NCBI GenBank assembly: GCA_963846715.1
Contig: CAWJXA010000008.1
Coordinates: 62,001-126,000 of the forward strand
Length of the DNA: 64,000 nt
Source of the DNA: Bog-257 sp963846715
GTDB taxonomy: Bacteria > Acidobacteriota > Terriglobia > Terriglobales > Acidobacteriaceae
Reading direction: 5' to 3'
Shown: in pieces, positions 27,400 to 37,451 of the stretch
Numbering within the stretch: position 1 is the first letter of the stretch
How the letters are laid out: each line of letters begins with the position of its first letter
Notes under the pieces: model-generated
What the model saw: the letters and a program-made list of their open reading frames with translations, nothing else
The model's database searches: none
Told to the model about the DNA's origin: nothing
Translations under genes and position numbers: made by a program

Positions 27400-28352
27400 T
27401 GCGGATTCTGCGCCCCTTGCCCGCCCGCTCGCTCTGCCAGTTGCTGGTGCAAGGCAAATTCCCGCTCTGCATCTTGCTTGCGTCCGGTGCGAGCGTAGGC
27501 AGTCGCCAGGCTGTAGTGCGCGCCCGGGTTTTGGGGCTGAAGCTTGACCGCCATTTCCAGCGGAGCTATCGCCGCCACGTAGTTCTTCTCCGCCACCAGC
27601 GACGTGCCCAGGCCAAGGTAGGCATCGGCAAAGGTTACGTCGAGCTTGGTCGCCTTCGTAAAATGCTCGACCGCAGAATCGAAATCGCCCGCCTGCCGCG
27701 CCATCTCTCCCAGCACGTACTCCGCCCCGGCATGGCTCGGATCAATCTCCAACTCCTGCTGCAGCTCTTTTTTTGCCTGCTCTTTGAAGTCGGGCCCGGG
27801 ATTTGGCTTCGACAGCAAAATTCGAGCGATACGAAAATGAATGCCCGGATACTTCGGGTTCTGCGCCAGGATTTTCTGGTAATCCTTCTCCGCCTCATCC
27901 CATTTGCCCTGCAGTTCATTCGCCTCAGCGTCCATCTCCAGCGCAGGTATCGAGGTCGGCGCCGTCGTCGCCAGCGCCTGGGCCGCCCGCGATGACAGGT
28001 CCGAGTACGCATGCGCCGAGACGTACAGCACTTCGGGATCTTGCGGGAACTGGCGATTCAGCAAGCCCAAGGAACTCCAGCATCGGAGTCGCTCTGCTGC
28101 AGCATGGTGGCACAGCGAACTCCATCGATGCCAACTCGCTTCTGCAACTCCTTATCGGTGACGTGCGGCATGGACTTCGCCAGCAGCGGCAGCGCCTCGG
28201 AACAATGGCCGCTTTCCGCCAGGCTGCGCGGCGTGCTCCGCGGTGCTGTTGGGATTGGCTGCGGGCGTCTTGCTGGAAACCTGAGCGAAGGAGGACGCGG
28301 CAAGCGTAACAACGAGGACCACAGGAACTACAGCACTGAGGGGTATTCGCAT
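27396..28352 (-). CDS. Exported TPR-repeat protein, two frameshifts
   Basis: ATG 28352 starts a signal peptide (IPLSAVVPVVLVVTLAASSFA). The reading then moves through three frames. NSTAEHAA must be joined to RSLAESGHCSEALPLLAKSM near 28225 (loss of one GC in a GCGCGC run would do it), and SDSDAGV to LGLLNRQFPQDPEVLYVSAH near 28067. The final 220 codons are open and contain four to five TPR units (EAEKDYQKILAQNPKYPGIH, AEYVLGEMARQAGDFDSAVE, AIAPLEMAVKLQPQNPGAHY). TPR proteins are scaffolds; this one is probably periplasmic and works with the CRTAC1 protein encoded immediately downstream (4-base overlap). Whether the shifts are biological or sequencing errors cannot be decided here. Confidence 0.75.
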
Positions 28353-28414
28353 GATGAAAAACAGGGGCAGGCGCTGGTTTGCGTCTGCCCCAAGTCTATC
28401 AGGCGCCTGAAAGC

Positions 28415-31400
28415 CTAGAAGTAGACTTTCACGGCGAACTGAATATTACGTGGTGTGTCCTGCGAAGTGTTCACCAGTCCGAATGTCGAAGATGGGAAAT
28501 TGACATTAGGATGGCCGAACTGAACGTTGTTGAAGGCATTCAGGAAATCCGTACGGAACTGCATATAGACTCGCTCGGTGAAGTGGAAGTTCTTCAGCAG
28601 GCTCATGTCGGTGTCGGTATATCCCGGACCAACATTGGGACCGCTGGCTGGGCAGGTGCCAAAGGTTCCTGTCGCCGGTTCTGAATACCCCACGGGATTA
28701 ATCCATTCATAACCCTGGAAGACGCCGCCTGAATACACCGGTTGGCTGGTTCCCAAGTTCTGAGCGAATCCGCTGCAGTTGGGTCGCGGTCCACGCGAAC
28801 CGGTTCCGCTGGTGTCGGTGGCGTTATAGACGGCCAGGGGGAAGCCGCTGTGAATGGAGACAATCGCGCCCAACTGCCAGTTACCAACCACGGCGTTCGC
28901 CACCGAGTTCATGTTGCTGCCATACTTCCTCCCGCGTCCTACCGGCAGATCGTAAGAAGCGTATGCGCTTAACACATTACGGGAATCGAAATAGCAGGAC
29001 GACCAATCCCCACGGGGGTCGTACAGGTTCTGGAAGTAGGGCGACGACGGAGTCGCCTGGGTCTGCGTTCCCCACGTGCCGTAGTATCCGCTATTGTCGG
29101 TCAGGCAATGCGACCAGGTGTACGCCACTTGGCCTTGTAGTCCGCTGCTGAATCGCTTTTGCAACACGGTCTGCAGAGCGTTGTACGACATGCTACCGAT
29201 CGACGCGGTACCCGAAATGTTCCCGATCTCCGACGTCAGGGTTGGATTCCCCGCCAGATACGGCGACGGCGTAATGGTTCCGTCCGGCTGCAATTGGTTC
29301 TGGAAATACGGCATGGGTACCATCAGGTGGGTTCCATGCTGCCCTACGTAGCCAACCTGGAAGGTCAAATTGTTGGCGATTTGTTGCTGTACGGTCAGGT
29401 TCCACTGTTGCGACATCGCAGGCTGCACCGTAGGCGCCCACACACGCAGGTTAGCGCCCGCAAACGGATTGCCCGGCAGACTGCCGCCAGGGCCCTGCTC
29501 AGTTGTGTAGGTCGGCTCGTTGTATACCGCGTCAACCTCGGGCGTGCTGAATGGGGGATTTTGCGGAAGCCGCAGGTTGGTGCCAGTTCCCTCCAGATAC
29601 GACGAGATGGTATACGCGCCGCGCAGCACGAACTTGCCGTCCATGCCGGCCGGCGACCACGCAAATCCAAAGCGCGGCTGGAAGTCGGGCAATCCATACA
29701 CCGAGTTGTACAGGGCGCGGCTGTTGCCGTCTTGCCCGGCTAATTCCAGCGTTCCGCTATACAGCCCGAAGTTCGATTGACGATTATTTTTCTCGATCCA
29801 TGGGGTATGTGCTTCGTAGCGCAGACCCAGGTTGAGAGTCAGCGTAGGAGTGACCCGCCAGTCGTCCTGAACATAACCGGCAAAGGTCCATGACATCTGG
29901 TGCCAGCCACCACTGGTAATTCCTTTTCCGGTTGCTCCCGGATATCCCAGGAAGAAGTCGGAAGCTGGGTTGCCGGAGAACGCGCCGCCAAACAGGATGG
30001 AGCCGTACTCGCCGCTGTTGCCGCTATAGAAAGTGTTGATGCGATACCGCCACATCTGGAACCCGACCTTGATGACATGCTTGCCGTGAGTCATTTGCAC
30101 GCCGTCGTCAAACTGAATGACCGTGTCGGCAAAATTTTGGGCCACCACCGCATTGCCCACATTCGTGATTGTCCCGATACCTGGTGCAGGCCCAGTGCCG
30201 CCGCCGAATCCCAGTAGCAAGAGACCGGGGCCGGCAGTATTGGCATTGGCAATGCCCAAGGAAGTTCCAAGGTCGCCAATCGAACTGTTGAAGTTCGATC
30301 CCGTGGACACCGTGATCCAATTAATGCCCAGGCGAGCTTCGTTCAGCAGGTTGGGGCTGAAGGTATGCGTCCACTGCGTCATCACGTTGTGCGTGGGTGC
30401 GGTCGAAGTATTGTTGCCCAGGATTTCCAGCGAGTTGCTCAGTGGATCGTTCTGGTAGCCCTGCGAGTAGCGCCCGTTGATCGTATCTTTCTGGGAGGCG
30501 ACCCAGTCGATCTTAGCGTCACCCTGGTTGGCATTGAAGGCCTGGGCCACCGTGTTGTATGCGTTGTTGGTCGGACTCCCGTTCACTGGCGCGGGATAGA
30601 AACTTGACCCAAACAGGTTCTTTGCGACTGCGTTCTCCATACCGATGGGAATCCGGTTGTTCGCGAACGGTACCTTGGTGATAGGGTTGACCACCTGTTG
30701 TGTCGGATTGTTGCACAGGCCTCCGGAGAAACCTGCCGTACACAGCCCTGAGAAATCGCCGCCGCGTTCTGCGTTCGTAAACACCGTTATGGCTTGCGCG
30801 GTAGAAGGATGGTCAAAACGCTGGCCCTGGTAATCGACAAAAAAGAACAACTTGTTCTTGATGATGGGGCCGCCAAACGTGCCGCCAAACATGTTCCAGC
30901 GCAGCTTAGGTTTGGCGATTTGGTTATTGGGACCGAGAAATCCGTTTTCCCATAAATTCGCATTCAGCACGTCATTGCGGAAGTACTCCCAGACGTCGCC
31001 GTGAAAACTGTTAGTGCCAGACTTGATGGTGGTGCTGACGATGCCGCCCTGGAAATTGCCGAATTCGGCCGATGCATTGGAGGTAATCAGGTTGAATTCC
31101 TGGATGGCATCCGGCGCCGGTGTGTAACCCAGCAGATTATCGGACACCTGATTGTTGTCCACGCCGTCGAGCAGGAAATAATTGGCCTGTTCGCGGTTTC
31201 CGTTGATATAAGGACGCCCTCCGCTGACCGTGTTATCGCCTGTGTTGAAACTGTAAGCATTAGGAGTGATGCTGCCCGGAGCCAGCAGCGTCAATTCCAC
31301 GTAGTTGCGGGTCGCCAGCGGAATGTTATTGACGGTATTGGAATCGATCAGAGTGCTGACCTGGGTGGTGTCAGTCTGAAGCTGAGGAGTTTCTGACGTG

Positions 31401-31765
31401 ACCTCGACGGTCTCCGTTGCGGCTCCCACCTTCATCTTGAATTCGATACGCGCGGTCTGGTTGAGCACGAGCGTATACGGCGGCTGTACGGCCGTTTCAA
31501 AGCCTGACGCCGAAGCTCTCACTTCATAAGTTCCGATGGGCACGCGCGCGAAGTTAAAAACTCCGCTGTCATCCGTCTTTGTGTTGTACACCGTGCCGCG
31601 CTCGGTATCGCGCGCCGTGACTGTGGCGCCGCTGATCGGCGCGCCTGCCGGATCTACGACTGTACCTGTGATGGCGGCAGTGACTTGCTGGGCCTTCACA
31701 GGCTGCAGGAAGCAAAACACGCTCAGCAAAATCACCAGGCTGAAAGCAAACCATGACCGTTGCAT
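28415..31765 (-). CDS. TonB-dependent receptor, Oar-like (second)
   Basis: About 1116 residues from ATG 31765, which has GGAGGT 7 bases upstream. A signal peptide ends near FCFLQPVKAQ, then a carboxypeptidase-regulatory domain (ITGTVVDPAGAPISGATVTA, residues about 30-110). The plug follows (NNIPLATRNYVELTLLAPGS and YFLLDGVDNNQVSDN), then a beta-barrel that ends in the outer-membrane signal PRNIQFAVKVYF. It is divergent from a GntR/UTRA regulator across a twin 12-base operator, so expression is probably substrate-induced. It is a paralogue of the receptor at 14.1-17.7 kb but clearly diverged; a different ligand is likely. Confidence 0.92.
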   Translation of the reverse strand: MQRSWFAFSLVILLSVFCFLQPVKAQQVTAAITGTVVDPAGAPISGATVTARDTERGTVYNTKTDDSGVFNFARVPIGTYEVRASASGFETAVQPPYTLVLNQTARIEFKMKVGAATETVEVTSETPQLQTDTTQVSTLIDSNTVNNIPLATRNYVELTLLAPGSITPNAYSFNTGDNTVSGGRPYINGNREQANYFLLDGVDNNQVSDNLLGYTPAPDAIQEFNLITSNASAEFGNFQGGIVSTTIKSGTNSFHGDVWEYFRNDVLNANLWENGFLGPNNQIAKPKLRWNMFGGTFGGPIIKNKLFFFVDYQGQRFDHPSTAQAITVFTNAERGGDFSGLCTAGFSGGLCNNPTQQVVNPITKVPFANNRIPIGMENAVAKNLFGSSFYPAPVNGSPTNNAYNTVAQAFNANQGDAKIDWVASQKDTINGRYSQGYQNDPLSNSLEILGNNTSTAPTHNVMTQWTHTFSPNLLNEARLGINWITVSTGSNFNSSIGDLGTSLGIANANTAGPGLLLLGFGGGTGPAPGIGTITNVGNAVVAQNFADTVIQFDDGVQMTHGKHVIKVGFQMWRYRINTFYSGNSGEYGSILFGGAFSGNPASDFFLGYPGATGKGITSGGWHQMSWTFAGYVQDDWRVTPTLTLNLGLRYEAHTPWIEKNNRQSNFGLYSGTLELAGQDGNSRALYNSVYGLPDFQPRFGFAWSPAGMDGKFVLRGAYTISSYLEGTGTNLRLPQNPPFSTPEVDAVYNEPTYTTEQGPGGSLPGNPFAGANLRVWAPTVQPAMSQQWNLTVQQQIANNLTFQVGYVGQHGTHLMVPMPYFQNQLQPDGTITPSPYLAGNPTLTSEIGNISGTASIGSMSYNALQTVLQKRFSSGLQGQVAYTWSHCLTDNSGYYGTWGTQTQATPSSPYFQNLYDPRGDWSSCYFDSRNVLSAYASYDLPVGRGRKYGSNMNSVANAVVGNWQLGAIVSIHSGFPLAVYNATDTSGTGSRGPRPNCSGFAQNLGTSQPVYSGGVFQGYEWINPVGYSEPATGTFGTCPASGPNVGPGYTDTDMSLLKNFHFTERVYMQFRTDFLNAFNNVQFGHPNVNFPSSTFGLVNTSQDTPRNIQFAVKVYF

Positions 31766-31840
31766 CGTTCTACCTCCGGTAACGCATTCCAAAAATGGAG
31801 TCCCCACTCACTGCAAAGCCCACCTCTATGTTTCTGGCGT

Positions 31841-31877
31841 GAGCTATATAGCGCTATGCTTTGTAGAGCTATATAGC
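31841..31877. promoter_or_regulatory. Twin operator with two identical 12-mers
   Basis: GAGCTATATAGC occurs at 31841-31852 and 31866-31877, 25 bases start to start. Each contains the perfect palindrome GCTATATAGC. The pair lies 76-112 bases upstream of the TonB receptor start and before the divergent GntR gene, so it is a good candidate for cooperative GntR binding. Confidence 0.65.
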
Positions 31878-32158
31878 ACACGGCAAGCACGGCTACAAGA
31901 AAAATGTGACGGCCTTGTCAATAATATTTTTATATGACTCATGGAACCATACTAACCTCCGCATTTTCATATAGAAATCTCATAAACTGTAGTTGTCGTA
32001 GCACGAAGGTGGAACTCGATTTGGCAGTTTTCCCGCTATGACTTTGCCGAAGAATTGTGCTAAGTTCCCTATGCATAGTCGCATTGGTGAACTATAGCGG
32101 TTTGCGAGTCACACACTCAGCACTTCAGGCATGGCTAAACGCGACCTGTGGAGCTTGC

Positions 32159-32881
32159 ATGCAACGAGTTCGAGGAAAAGCAATACCCGCTTACCAGAAA
32201 ATTCAGCACGCCATCCTGCGGCAGATTGAAAGCGGAGAGTTGAAGCCCGGCGATGCTGTCGATTCAGAACGCGAGCTTGCCAGAATTCATGGCGTCAGCC
32301 TGATGACCGCTCGTCACGGACTTTCCGTCCTGGAACGCGAAGGTCTGGTGCTGCGGCGTCCCGGCGCCGGAACGTTTGTGGGTCCGCCGAAGGTCCACTT
32401 CAACAAACTCACCAGCTTCACCGAAGAGATGTCGGCCCGCGGCCTGCCGGTTCGTTCCAAAGTGCTTTCCTTCAACACCGTTTATAGCGAGCACGATGCT
32501 GCTGCCCGTTTGGCCCTGCCGTCCGATTCAGCCATCATCAAGGTCGAGCGCCTTCGCCTGGGCGGAGAAGAACCCTTTGCCCTGGAAACCTGCTATTTGC
32601 CGGCTGACGAGTTTTCCGAGCTCGATCGTGATTCTCTGGAACGCACTTCCCTGTTTTCGATCCTGAAATATAAATGCGGTGTCGATTTGAGTTATGCGGA
32701 CGAGGAAATTGATGCCACGTCTCCACCCGCCACGACCGCACGCCTGCTGAAGCTTCCGCGCGGTGTGCCCCTGCTGCGAATTCGGCAGGTCATCTACTCC
32801 ACCAAGGCCAGACCGGCGATCTATGTGCTCGGCTTGTACCGATCGGACCGCTTCCGGCTGACCATTCGAAGATACCGCTAG
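32159..32881 (+). CDS. GntR-family regulator with UTRA domain (HutC/NagR type)
   Basis: 240 residues. ATG 32159 has GGAG six bases upstream; longer in-frame extensions are unsupported. The winged helix spans residues about 5-75 (AYQKIQHAILRQIESGELKP, SERELARIHGVSLMTARHGL and GLVLRRPGAGTFV). The UTRA effector domain follows (about 90-235), with the RLRLGGEEPFALETCYLP and LLRIRQVIYSTKARP blocks. HutC/NagR-type regulators often sense phosphorylated amino sugars such as GlcN6P or GlcNAc6P. The nearby hexosaminidase and GlmS-like genes make that plausible. The operator is probably the twin GAGCTATATAGC site. Confidence 0.9.
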   Translation: MQRVRGKAIPAYQKIQHAILRQIESGELKPGDAVDSERELARIHGVSLMTARHGLSVLEREGLVLRRPGAGTFVGPPKVHFNKLTSFTEEMSARGLPVRSKVLSFNTVYSEHDAAARLALPSDSAIIKVERLRLGGEEPFALETCYLPADEFSELDRDSLERTSLFSILKYKCGVDLSYADEEIDATSPPATTARLLKLPRGVPLLRIRQVIYSTKARPAIYVLGLYRSDRFRLTIRRYR

Positions 32882-32935
32882 CCTTTCACGCGCTTCAGCG
32901 CTCCGGAACAATTTTGCGCTGACACACGCACTTTA

Positions 32936-33110
32936 GAGTACGTGTGAATACTCAGTTTAGTTTTCGCGTGTGGAGTAGAACGCGCAGGAATCGAGCCCCG
33001 TAAGGGGCGGAAGTGAAGTTAGCCCAGGATGGAGCGCAGCGGAATCCTGGTTAGAGTAGGAAATGAGAGTGAGTCCCGTAGGGACGGCACGGCTCTCACA
33101 CAGACTCTTT
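32936..33110 (+). repeat. Repeat family A, copy 3
   Basis: Runs from 'gtacgtgtgaatactcag' to 'ctcacacagactctttagcgc', with the same three hairpin modules as the other copies. It is the cleanest copy. It fills the gap between the GntR gene and the 3' end of the symporter gene. Confidence 0.8.
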
Positions 33111-33149
33111 AGCGCCGGATGGCAAATCCCGCCGCGCCTGACACACACT

Positions 33150-35060
33150 TCAATGCAGCATCGTCGCCGGCACTTCCGTCCAGTCCGGCACGCCGCTGCT
33201 CGACTCTTGCGACTCGACTTTGAAGTTCTGCACCACGCCACGGTACAACAGCACGGCAGAGATCGCCGAGCCAACCAACAGCAACGCTCCGATTGCCGGT
33301 TGATGCAGCAGAATCTTTCCCGTTCCAAACAGGCACATGTACACCATAGCGCAGCCCAAGGCCCACGCGCCCAGATTACTGCCAATGTCCCGATATCCCA
33401 CAATGTCAGGTGTCTGCGCCGCAATGCGCTTCCACCCCCGGACATCGGGCCGCACATGTCGATAGAAACGCACCAGCACCGGATCCGGCTCAGGGTTGGT
33501 CAGCAGCGTCACCGTGAGCCATACAATCGTCGTCACAACGGTCGTCGCCAATGCACCCTTCGCGAACACCAGCGAACTGTTGCCGCTGAACGGTTGCAAG
33601 CGGTCCAGAATGATGGTGACCAGCAGCGAACACGCCATGGCGGAGATCTCACTCCAGGCATTGATCCGCCACCAATACCAGCGAAGGATGTACACCGCTC
33701 CGGTGCCCGCGCCGATCTGCAACACCACTTGCCAGCCGGACGCGATGGAACCCAGTTGCACCGATACCCACGCCGAAACGATGACTAGCAATACTGTGCA
33801 CAGCCGGGAGACCAGAACATATTGCTTTTCGGACGCGCGCTGATTCACGAACCTGCGATAGAAGTCCGACACCAGGTACGACGCACCCCAATTCAGTTGC
33901 GTCGCAATCGTCGACATGAAGGCCGCCAGAAACCCCGCAATCGCGATCCCGCGATACTGATGCGGCAAGTGCGAGTTCAGCACCATCATGTAACCGGTTT
34001 CAGGATGTTGCAGGCCCGGATATAACACCACAACGGCCAGGCCGGTAATGATCCAGGGCCATGGCCGAATGGCGTAGTGCGCGATGTTGAACCACAAAAC
34101 CGAGAGCAATCCTTGCTTCTCATCGCGTGCGCTGAAGATGCGCTGCGCGATGTAGCCACCGCCACCCGGCTCCGCTCCCGGATACCAGAACGCCCACCAT
34201 TGCAGACCGATAAAGACCAGGAAACTCGCTAGCGGAACCATCCAAACAGGCTCGGCAGTTAAACCGCGCGAGAATTCCGGGAAAAATCCTAGCGGGTTGG
34301 CGGCATTTGGGCCGGCAGCGGCCTGCATTTGACGCAGGCTTGCCAGCATGGCCGTCATCCCACCACACGCCACCACTGCGAAGTACGCCACCGCGATCAC
34401 GATCGCCATCTTCAGCACAAACTGGAAGAGATCAGTCCATAACACTCCCCAGAGACCGCCCAGAGCAACGTAAAGTCCGGTAAACGGAATCAGGAAGAAG
34501 ACGCAGATGGCAAGCGCCGCGCCGTCGTTGCCGCTCCATACCGAGCCGAAATGCGCGCTCATGAAGCGGCTGATATTGTTCAGCATCGGCGTGCCTGCCA
34601 GCGTCGTGCCCACAATGCTGGTCATCGCCTTCGTCACCCAGCCCAGGATGACGCAGTTCATCAGCAGGCCCAGGTAGATCGCGCGGAACCCGCGCAGAAA
34701 TGCCGCCGGCTTGCCCGAGTAGCGAATCTCCGCAAACTGCACATCCGTCAACAGCCCCGAGCGTCGCCACAAACGGGAGAACAGGAACACCGTCATCATG
34801 CCTGAGAACAGGAAGCCCCACCATAACCAGTTGCCAGAAATTCCCTGCGAGTACACCAGCCCAGTAACCACCAGCGGAGTGTCGGCGGCGAACGTTGTCG
34901 CCACCATCGAGGTTCCGGCCAGCCACCAGTTCACGTTGCGGCCGGAGACGAAGTAGTCGTCCACGCTGCGCCCGGAGCGGCGACGGAACCACAGCCCCAT
35001 GATGAGCGTGATCGCGAGATAGCCGACAATGGCGGTCCAGTCGAAGAGAGTGAAGCTCAT
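33150..35060 (-). CDS. Sodium:solute symporter (SSS family)
   Basis: 636 residues with about 14 hydrophobic segments. It begins FDWTAIVGYLAITLIMGLWF and has the family motifs SVDDYFVSGRNVNWWLAGTS and MVATTFAADTPLVVTGLVY, the latter contributing to the Na+ site in TM1. GLYVALGGLWGVLWTDLFQF corresponds to the 'GGxxAVxxTDxxQ' signature, and AFMSTIATQLNWGASYLVSD to TM8. SSS transporters take up sugars, sialic acid, amino acids and similar solutes using sodium. It lies 25 bases downstream of the GH20 gene on the same strand, so it probably imports the released amino sugar. Confidence 0.9.
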   Translation of the reverse strand: MSFTLFDWTAIVGYLAITLIMGLWFRRRSGRSVDDYFVSGRNVNWWLAGTSMVATTFAADTPLVVTGLVYSQGISGNWLWWGFLFSGMMTVFLFSRLWRRSGLLTDVQFAEIRYSGKPAAFLRGFRAIYLGLLMNCVILGWVTKAMTSIVGTTLAGTPMLNNISRFMSAHFGSVWSGNDGAALAICVFFLIPFTGLYVALGGLWGVLWTDLFQFVLKMAIVIAVAYFAVVACGGMTAMLASLRQMQAAAGPNAANPLGFFPEFSRGLTAEPVWMVPLASFLVFIGLQWWAFWYPGAEPGGGGYIAQRIFSARDEKQGLLSVLWFNIAHYAIRPWPWIITGLAVVVLYPGLQHPETGYMMVLNSHLPHQYRGIAIAGFLAAFMSTIATQLNWGASYLVSDFYRRFVNQRASEKQYVLVSRLCTVLLVIVSAWVSVQLGSIASGWQVVLQIGAGTGAVYILRWYWWRINAWSEISAMACSLLVTIILDRLQPFSGNSSLVFAKGALATTVVTTIVWLTVTLLTNPEPDPVLVRFYRHVRPDVRGWKRIAAQTPDIVGYRDIGSNLGAWALGCAMVYMCLFGTGKILLHQPAIGALLLVGSAISAVLLYRGVVQNFKVESQESSSGVPDWTEVPATMLH

Positions 35061-35085
35061 AATAGGTTTCCGCGCATTGCGAACT

Positions 35086-37221
35086 TTACCACGTGTACTT
35101 TGCCGCAGGCTCCTGCTGCGCCGCTTCCTGCATCACCTGCTGCTTCCACGGTTGGGGAGCAACGGTTCTCAGTCCATCCACTTCGGCCGCGGCCAAAATC
35201 AGGACTCGATACGATGGCAACCACGAAAACTTCAGGATCGACTTGTCTGGTTTCTCCGCTTCGTTAATCAGCGCGAGCTTGGTTTCTTTCCATCCTGATG
35301 GCGGAGCGGCCCGAGATTGCAAATAGCCCAGCGCCTCGAGTCCCACAGCTCCAAGCTTCTCTAGATCGTCCACGCGTCCTTGGCAATCTGCCAACACCGG
35401 AGCGGTTGTCTCCATCGCCTGAAATGCGGGACCGAGATCGCGCCACTGCGTAAAGTTCTGCATAAGTGCCTCGGGTTTCGCAGAGAAGTTCGGAGCGTCG
35501 CCCAGCAGTTGATCGACCCACGAGGCGAACTGCCTGCGGAAGGGCGCGTCAGGAACTACCGCGTCGGCTACTTTGGTGAGAGGCGTTAGTTGTGTCTCAA
35601 CCAATAGTTCTTCGCGATAGGAGACACCCCATGGATCAGCCACCTCCGCCAACACGGCGACAGATCCGAGGTCTCGCGCGCCTGTAATCTGCCGCAGCAG
35701 CTTCGCTGCGCTCGATTCGTGCGTCAGTCCATCTTGTTCCAGGCCAACGCTAACCGCATCGAGCCTGCGGTACATATCAGCAACATTCGTCACCTCGCGT
35801 GGCGACCACAGCCGTTCGGCCAGCGCGGCATTGCGCGGCCAGATGCGGCTGTCAATGTTTTCCGGCGACAGGAACTCCGCCCACGCGCACGACTCGCCCC
35901 CAATTACCAGCGCCGCCTGCTCCGGAGAGAGATCGCTGCTCGCCGGAAGCGGATCATTCAAGTAAAAATATTCCGCCGGCGCCATGTGATCGAAATAATA
36001 TGGCTGCGACAGGATGCCGCGATAGCCGCGTTTGGCGCCGCCGGCCAGCGACTTAGTGCCGCGCCAGGACTGCACCACCACATCCTTGGGAAGATCGGCA
36101 GTCAGCACTTCGTCCCAGCCAACCATCTTCTTGCCGTGCTTCTGCAGGATTTTGAGCACTCGCTGGTTAAAGTAAGCTTGCAGTGCGGGTGGGTCCTTCA
36201 ATCCCTTTTTCCGCATGAATTCCTGAATACGGGGATTGGCTTTCCACTGCTTGCCGTTGTTTTCGTCGCCACCGATGTGGATGTATTCATCAGGAAACAA
36301 TTGCGCCATCTCCCCGAGAAATCCGTCGAGGAAGTGGTACGTTTCCTCGCGGGTGGGATCCATCGCTGGATCGAAGATGCCGAACTTGCGCTCGATGTGA
36401 TACGGACCCGGACCGCTGGCCAGTTCCGGATAGCCGACGAACCAGCTGGTAGTATGTCCCGGCATGTCGAACTCGGGGATAACGCGAATTTCACGCTCCG
36501 CCGCATAGGCGACGATCTCCCGAACCTGCTGCTGCGTGTAGTACAGCCCGTCCGATCCCATCTCCTGCAACTTTGGAAAGCGCTTGCTTTCGACGCGAAA
36601 TCCCTGGTCATCGGTGAGGTGCCAGTGGAAGACGTTCATCTTCACGGCAGCCAGCCCGTCGAGGTTGCGCTTGATTACGTCAACCGGCTGCCAATGACGG
36701 GAGACGTCGATCATGAGGCCGCGCCATGCAAAGCGAGGCTTGTCCTGAATGCTGGCCAGCGGCAGGAAATAACCGCTCTCATTCGCAGACACCAGTTGCA
36801 AAACTGTTTCCAGCCCTCGGATTGCTCCTGTGACAGTATTGGCTTTCAGGGTCGCGTGTTGTGCTTCCACTCCCAGCGTGTACGACTCGTCCTCGCCAAG
36901 CTTCGGATATGCGGAGCCGGCTGACCCGCATTCAATACTCAGCGTCGCGGTGTTGCCGTTATCTGCCACGCCTAGCGGGAGTTCGATACCCGTTCGGCCC
37001 TCAATGCGGTCTTGCAACCTTAGAATAGCGTTTTCAAGGCGAGCATCCGAATGACCGGTCATGCCTACCGTGAACGAGCTATCCAGCTTCAGCATCCCCG
37101 CGTGAATGCTCATAACGGTGGGCATTGGCATCAGGTTGGTTGAGAAATCGGGCGGCATAGTCGCTGAATCCGAGGCGCGGGTAAGGGCCGAAAGTAGGAA
37201 CAAAGCAAAAAGAAGTCGCAT
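35086..37221 (-). CDS. GH20 beta-N-acetylhexosaminidase
   Basis: About 711 residues from ATG 37221 (MRLLFALFLLSALTRASD, signal peptide). The GH20b domain occupies residues about 25-150. The catalytic TIM barrel starts at FAWRGLMIDVSRHWQPVDVI. The landmark Asp-Glu pair is in HIGGDENNGKQW, with Glu as acid/base and Asp stabilising the oxazolinium. FHWHLTDDQGFRVESKRFP, MPGHTTSW and GGESCAWAEFLSPENIDSRI are further family blocks. It removes terminal GlcNAc or GalNAc from chitin oligomers or glycoconjugates outside the cytoplasm. The extra C-terminal 170 residues have no domain I recognise. It probably forms an operon with the symporter. Confidence 0.93.
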   Translation of the reverse strand: MRLLFALFLLSALTRASDSATMPPDFSTNLMPMPTVMSIHAGMLKLDSSFTVGMTGHSDARLENAILRLQDRIEGRTGIELPLGVADNGNTATLSIECGSAGSAYPKLGEDESYTLGVEAQHATLKANTVTGAIRGLETVLQLVSANESGYFLPLASIQDKPRFAWRGLMIDVSRHWQPVDVIKRNLDGLAAVKMNVFHWHLTDDQGFRVESKRFPKLQEMGSDGLYYTQQQVREIVAYAAEREIRVIPEFDMPGHTTSWFVGYPELASGPGPYHIERKFGIFDPAMDPTREETYHFLDGFLGEMAQLFPDEYIHIGGDENNGKQWKANPRIQEFMRKKGLKDPPALQAYFNQRVLKILQKHGKKMVGWDEVLTADLPKDVVVQSWRGTKSLAGGAKRGYRGILSQPYYFDHMAPAEYFYLNDPLPASSDLSPEQAALVIGGESCAWAEFLSPENIDSRIWPRNAALAERLWSPREVTNVADMYRRLDAVSVGLEQDGLTHESSAAKLLRQITGARDLGSVAVLAEVADPWGVSYREELLVETQLTPLTKVADAVVPDAPFRRQFASWVDQLLGDAPNFSAKPEALMQNFTQWRDLGPAFQAMETTAPVLADCQGRVDDLEKLGAVGLEALGYLQSRAAPPSGWKETKLALINEAEKPDKSILKFSWLPSYRVLILAAAEVDGLRTVAPQPWKQQVMQEAAQQEPAAKYTW

Positions 37222-37344
37222 CGTATGGGTATAGGCCAAACACCTTCGATCAGGCATGCGGCCACCGAGATCCGTTGCCAGTCAGTGCAGGCGCATTTAT
37301 TGTGCACGGCGGAAGCCTCAGCGGCAAGCATAAAATGACCGAAT

Positions 37345-37364
37345 ACGACCATTATAATGTTCGT
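37345..37364. promoter_or_regulatory. Palindromic operator candidate
   Basis: CATTATAATG (37350-37359) is a perfect palindrome, and with flanks GAC..GTTC it extends to 16 bases with one mismatched pair. It is in the divergent gap between the GH20 gene and the SIS gene. Confidence 0.45.
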
Positions 37365-37451
37365 TTATGTACTTTTATGATAGATTGAGATAGAGCGCGG
37401 TCCTTGAGAATTCGCAGAAGAAGGAACCTCTCTCCGCCAGGAGTCTCTTTC

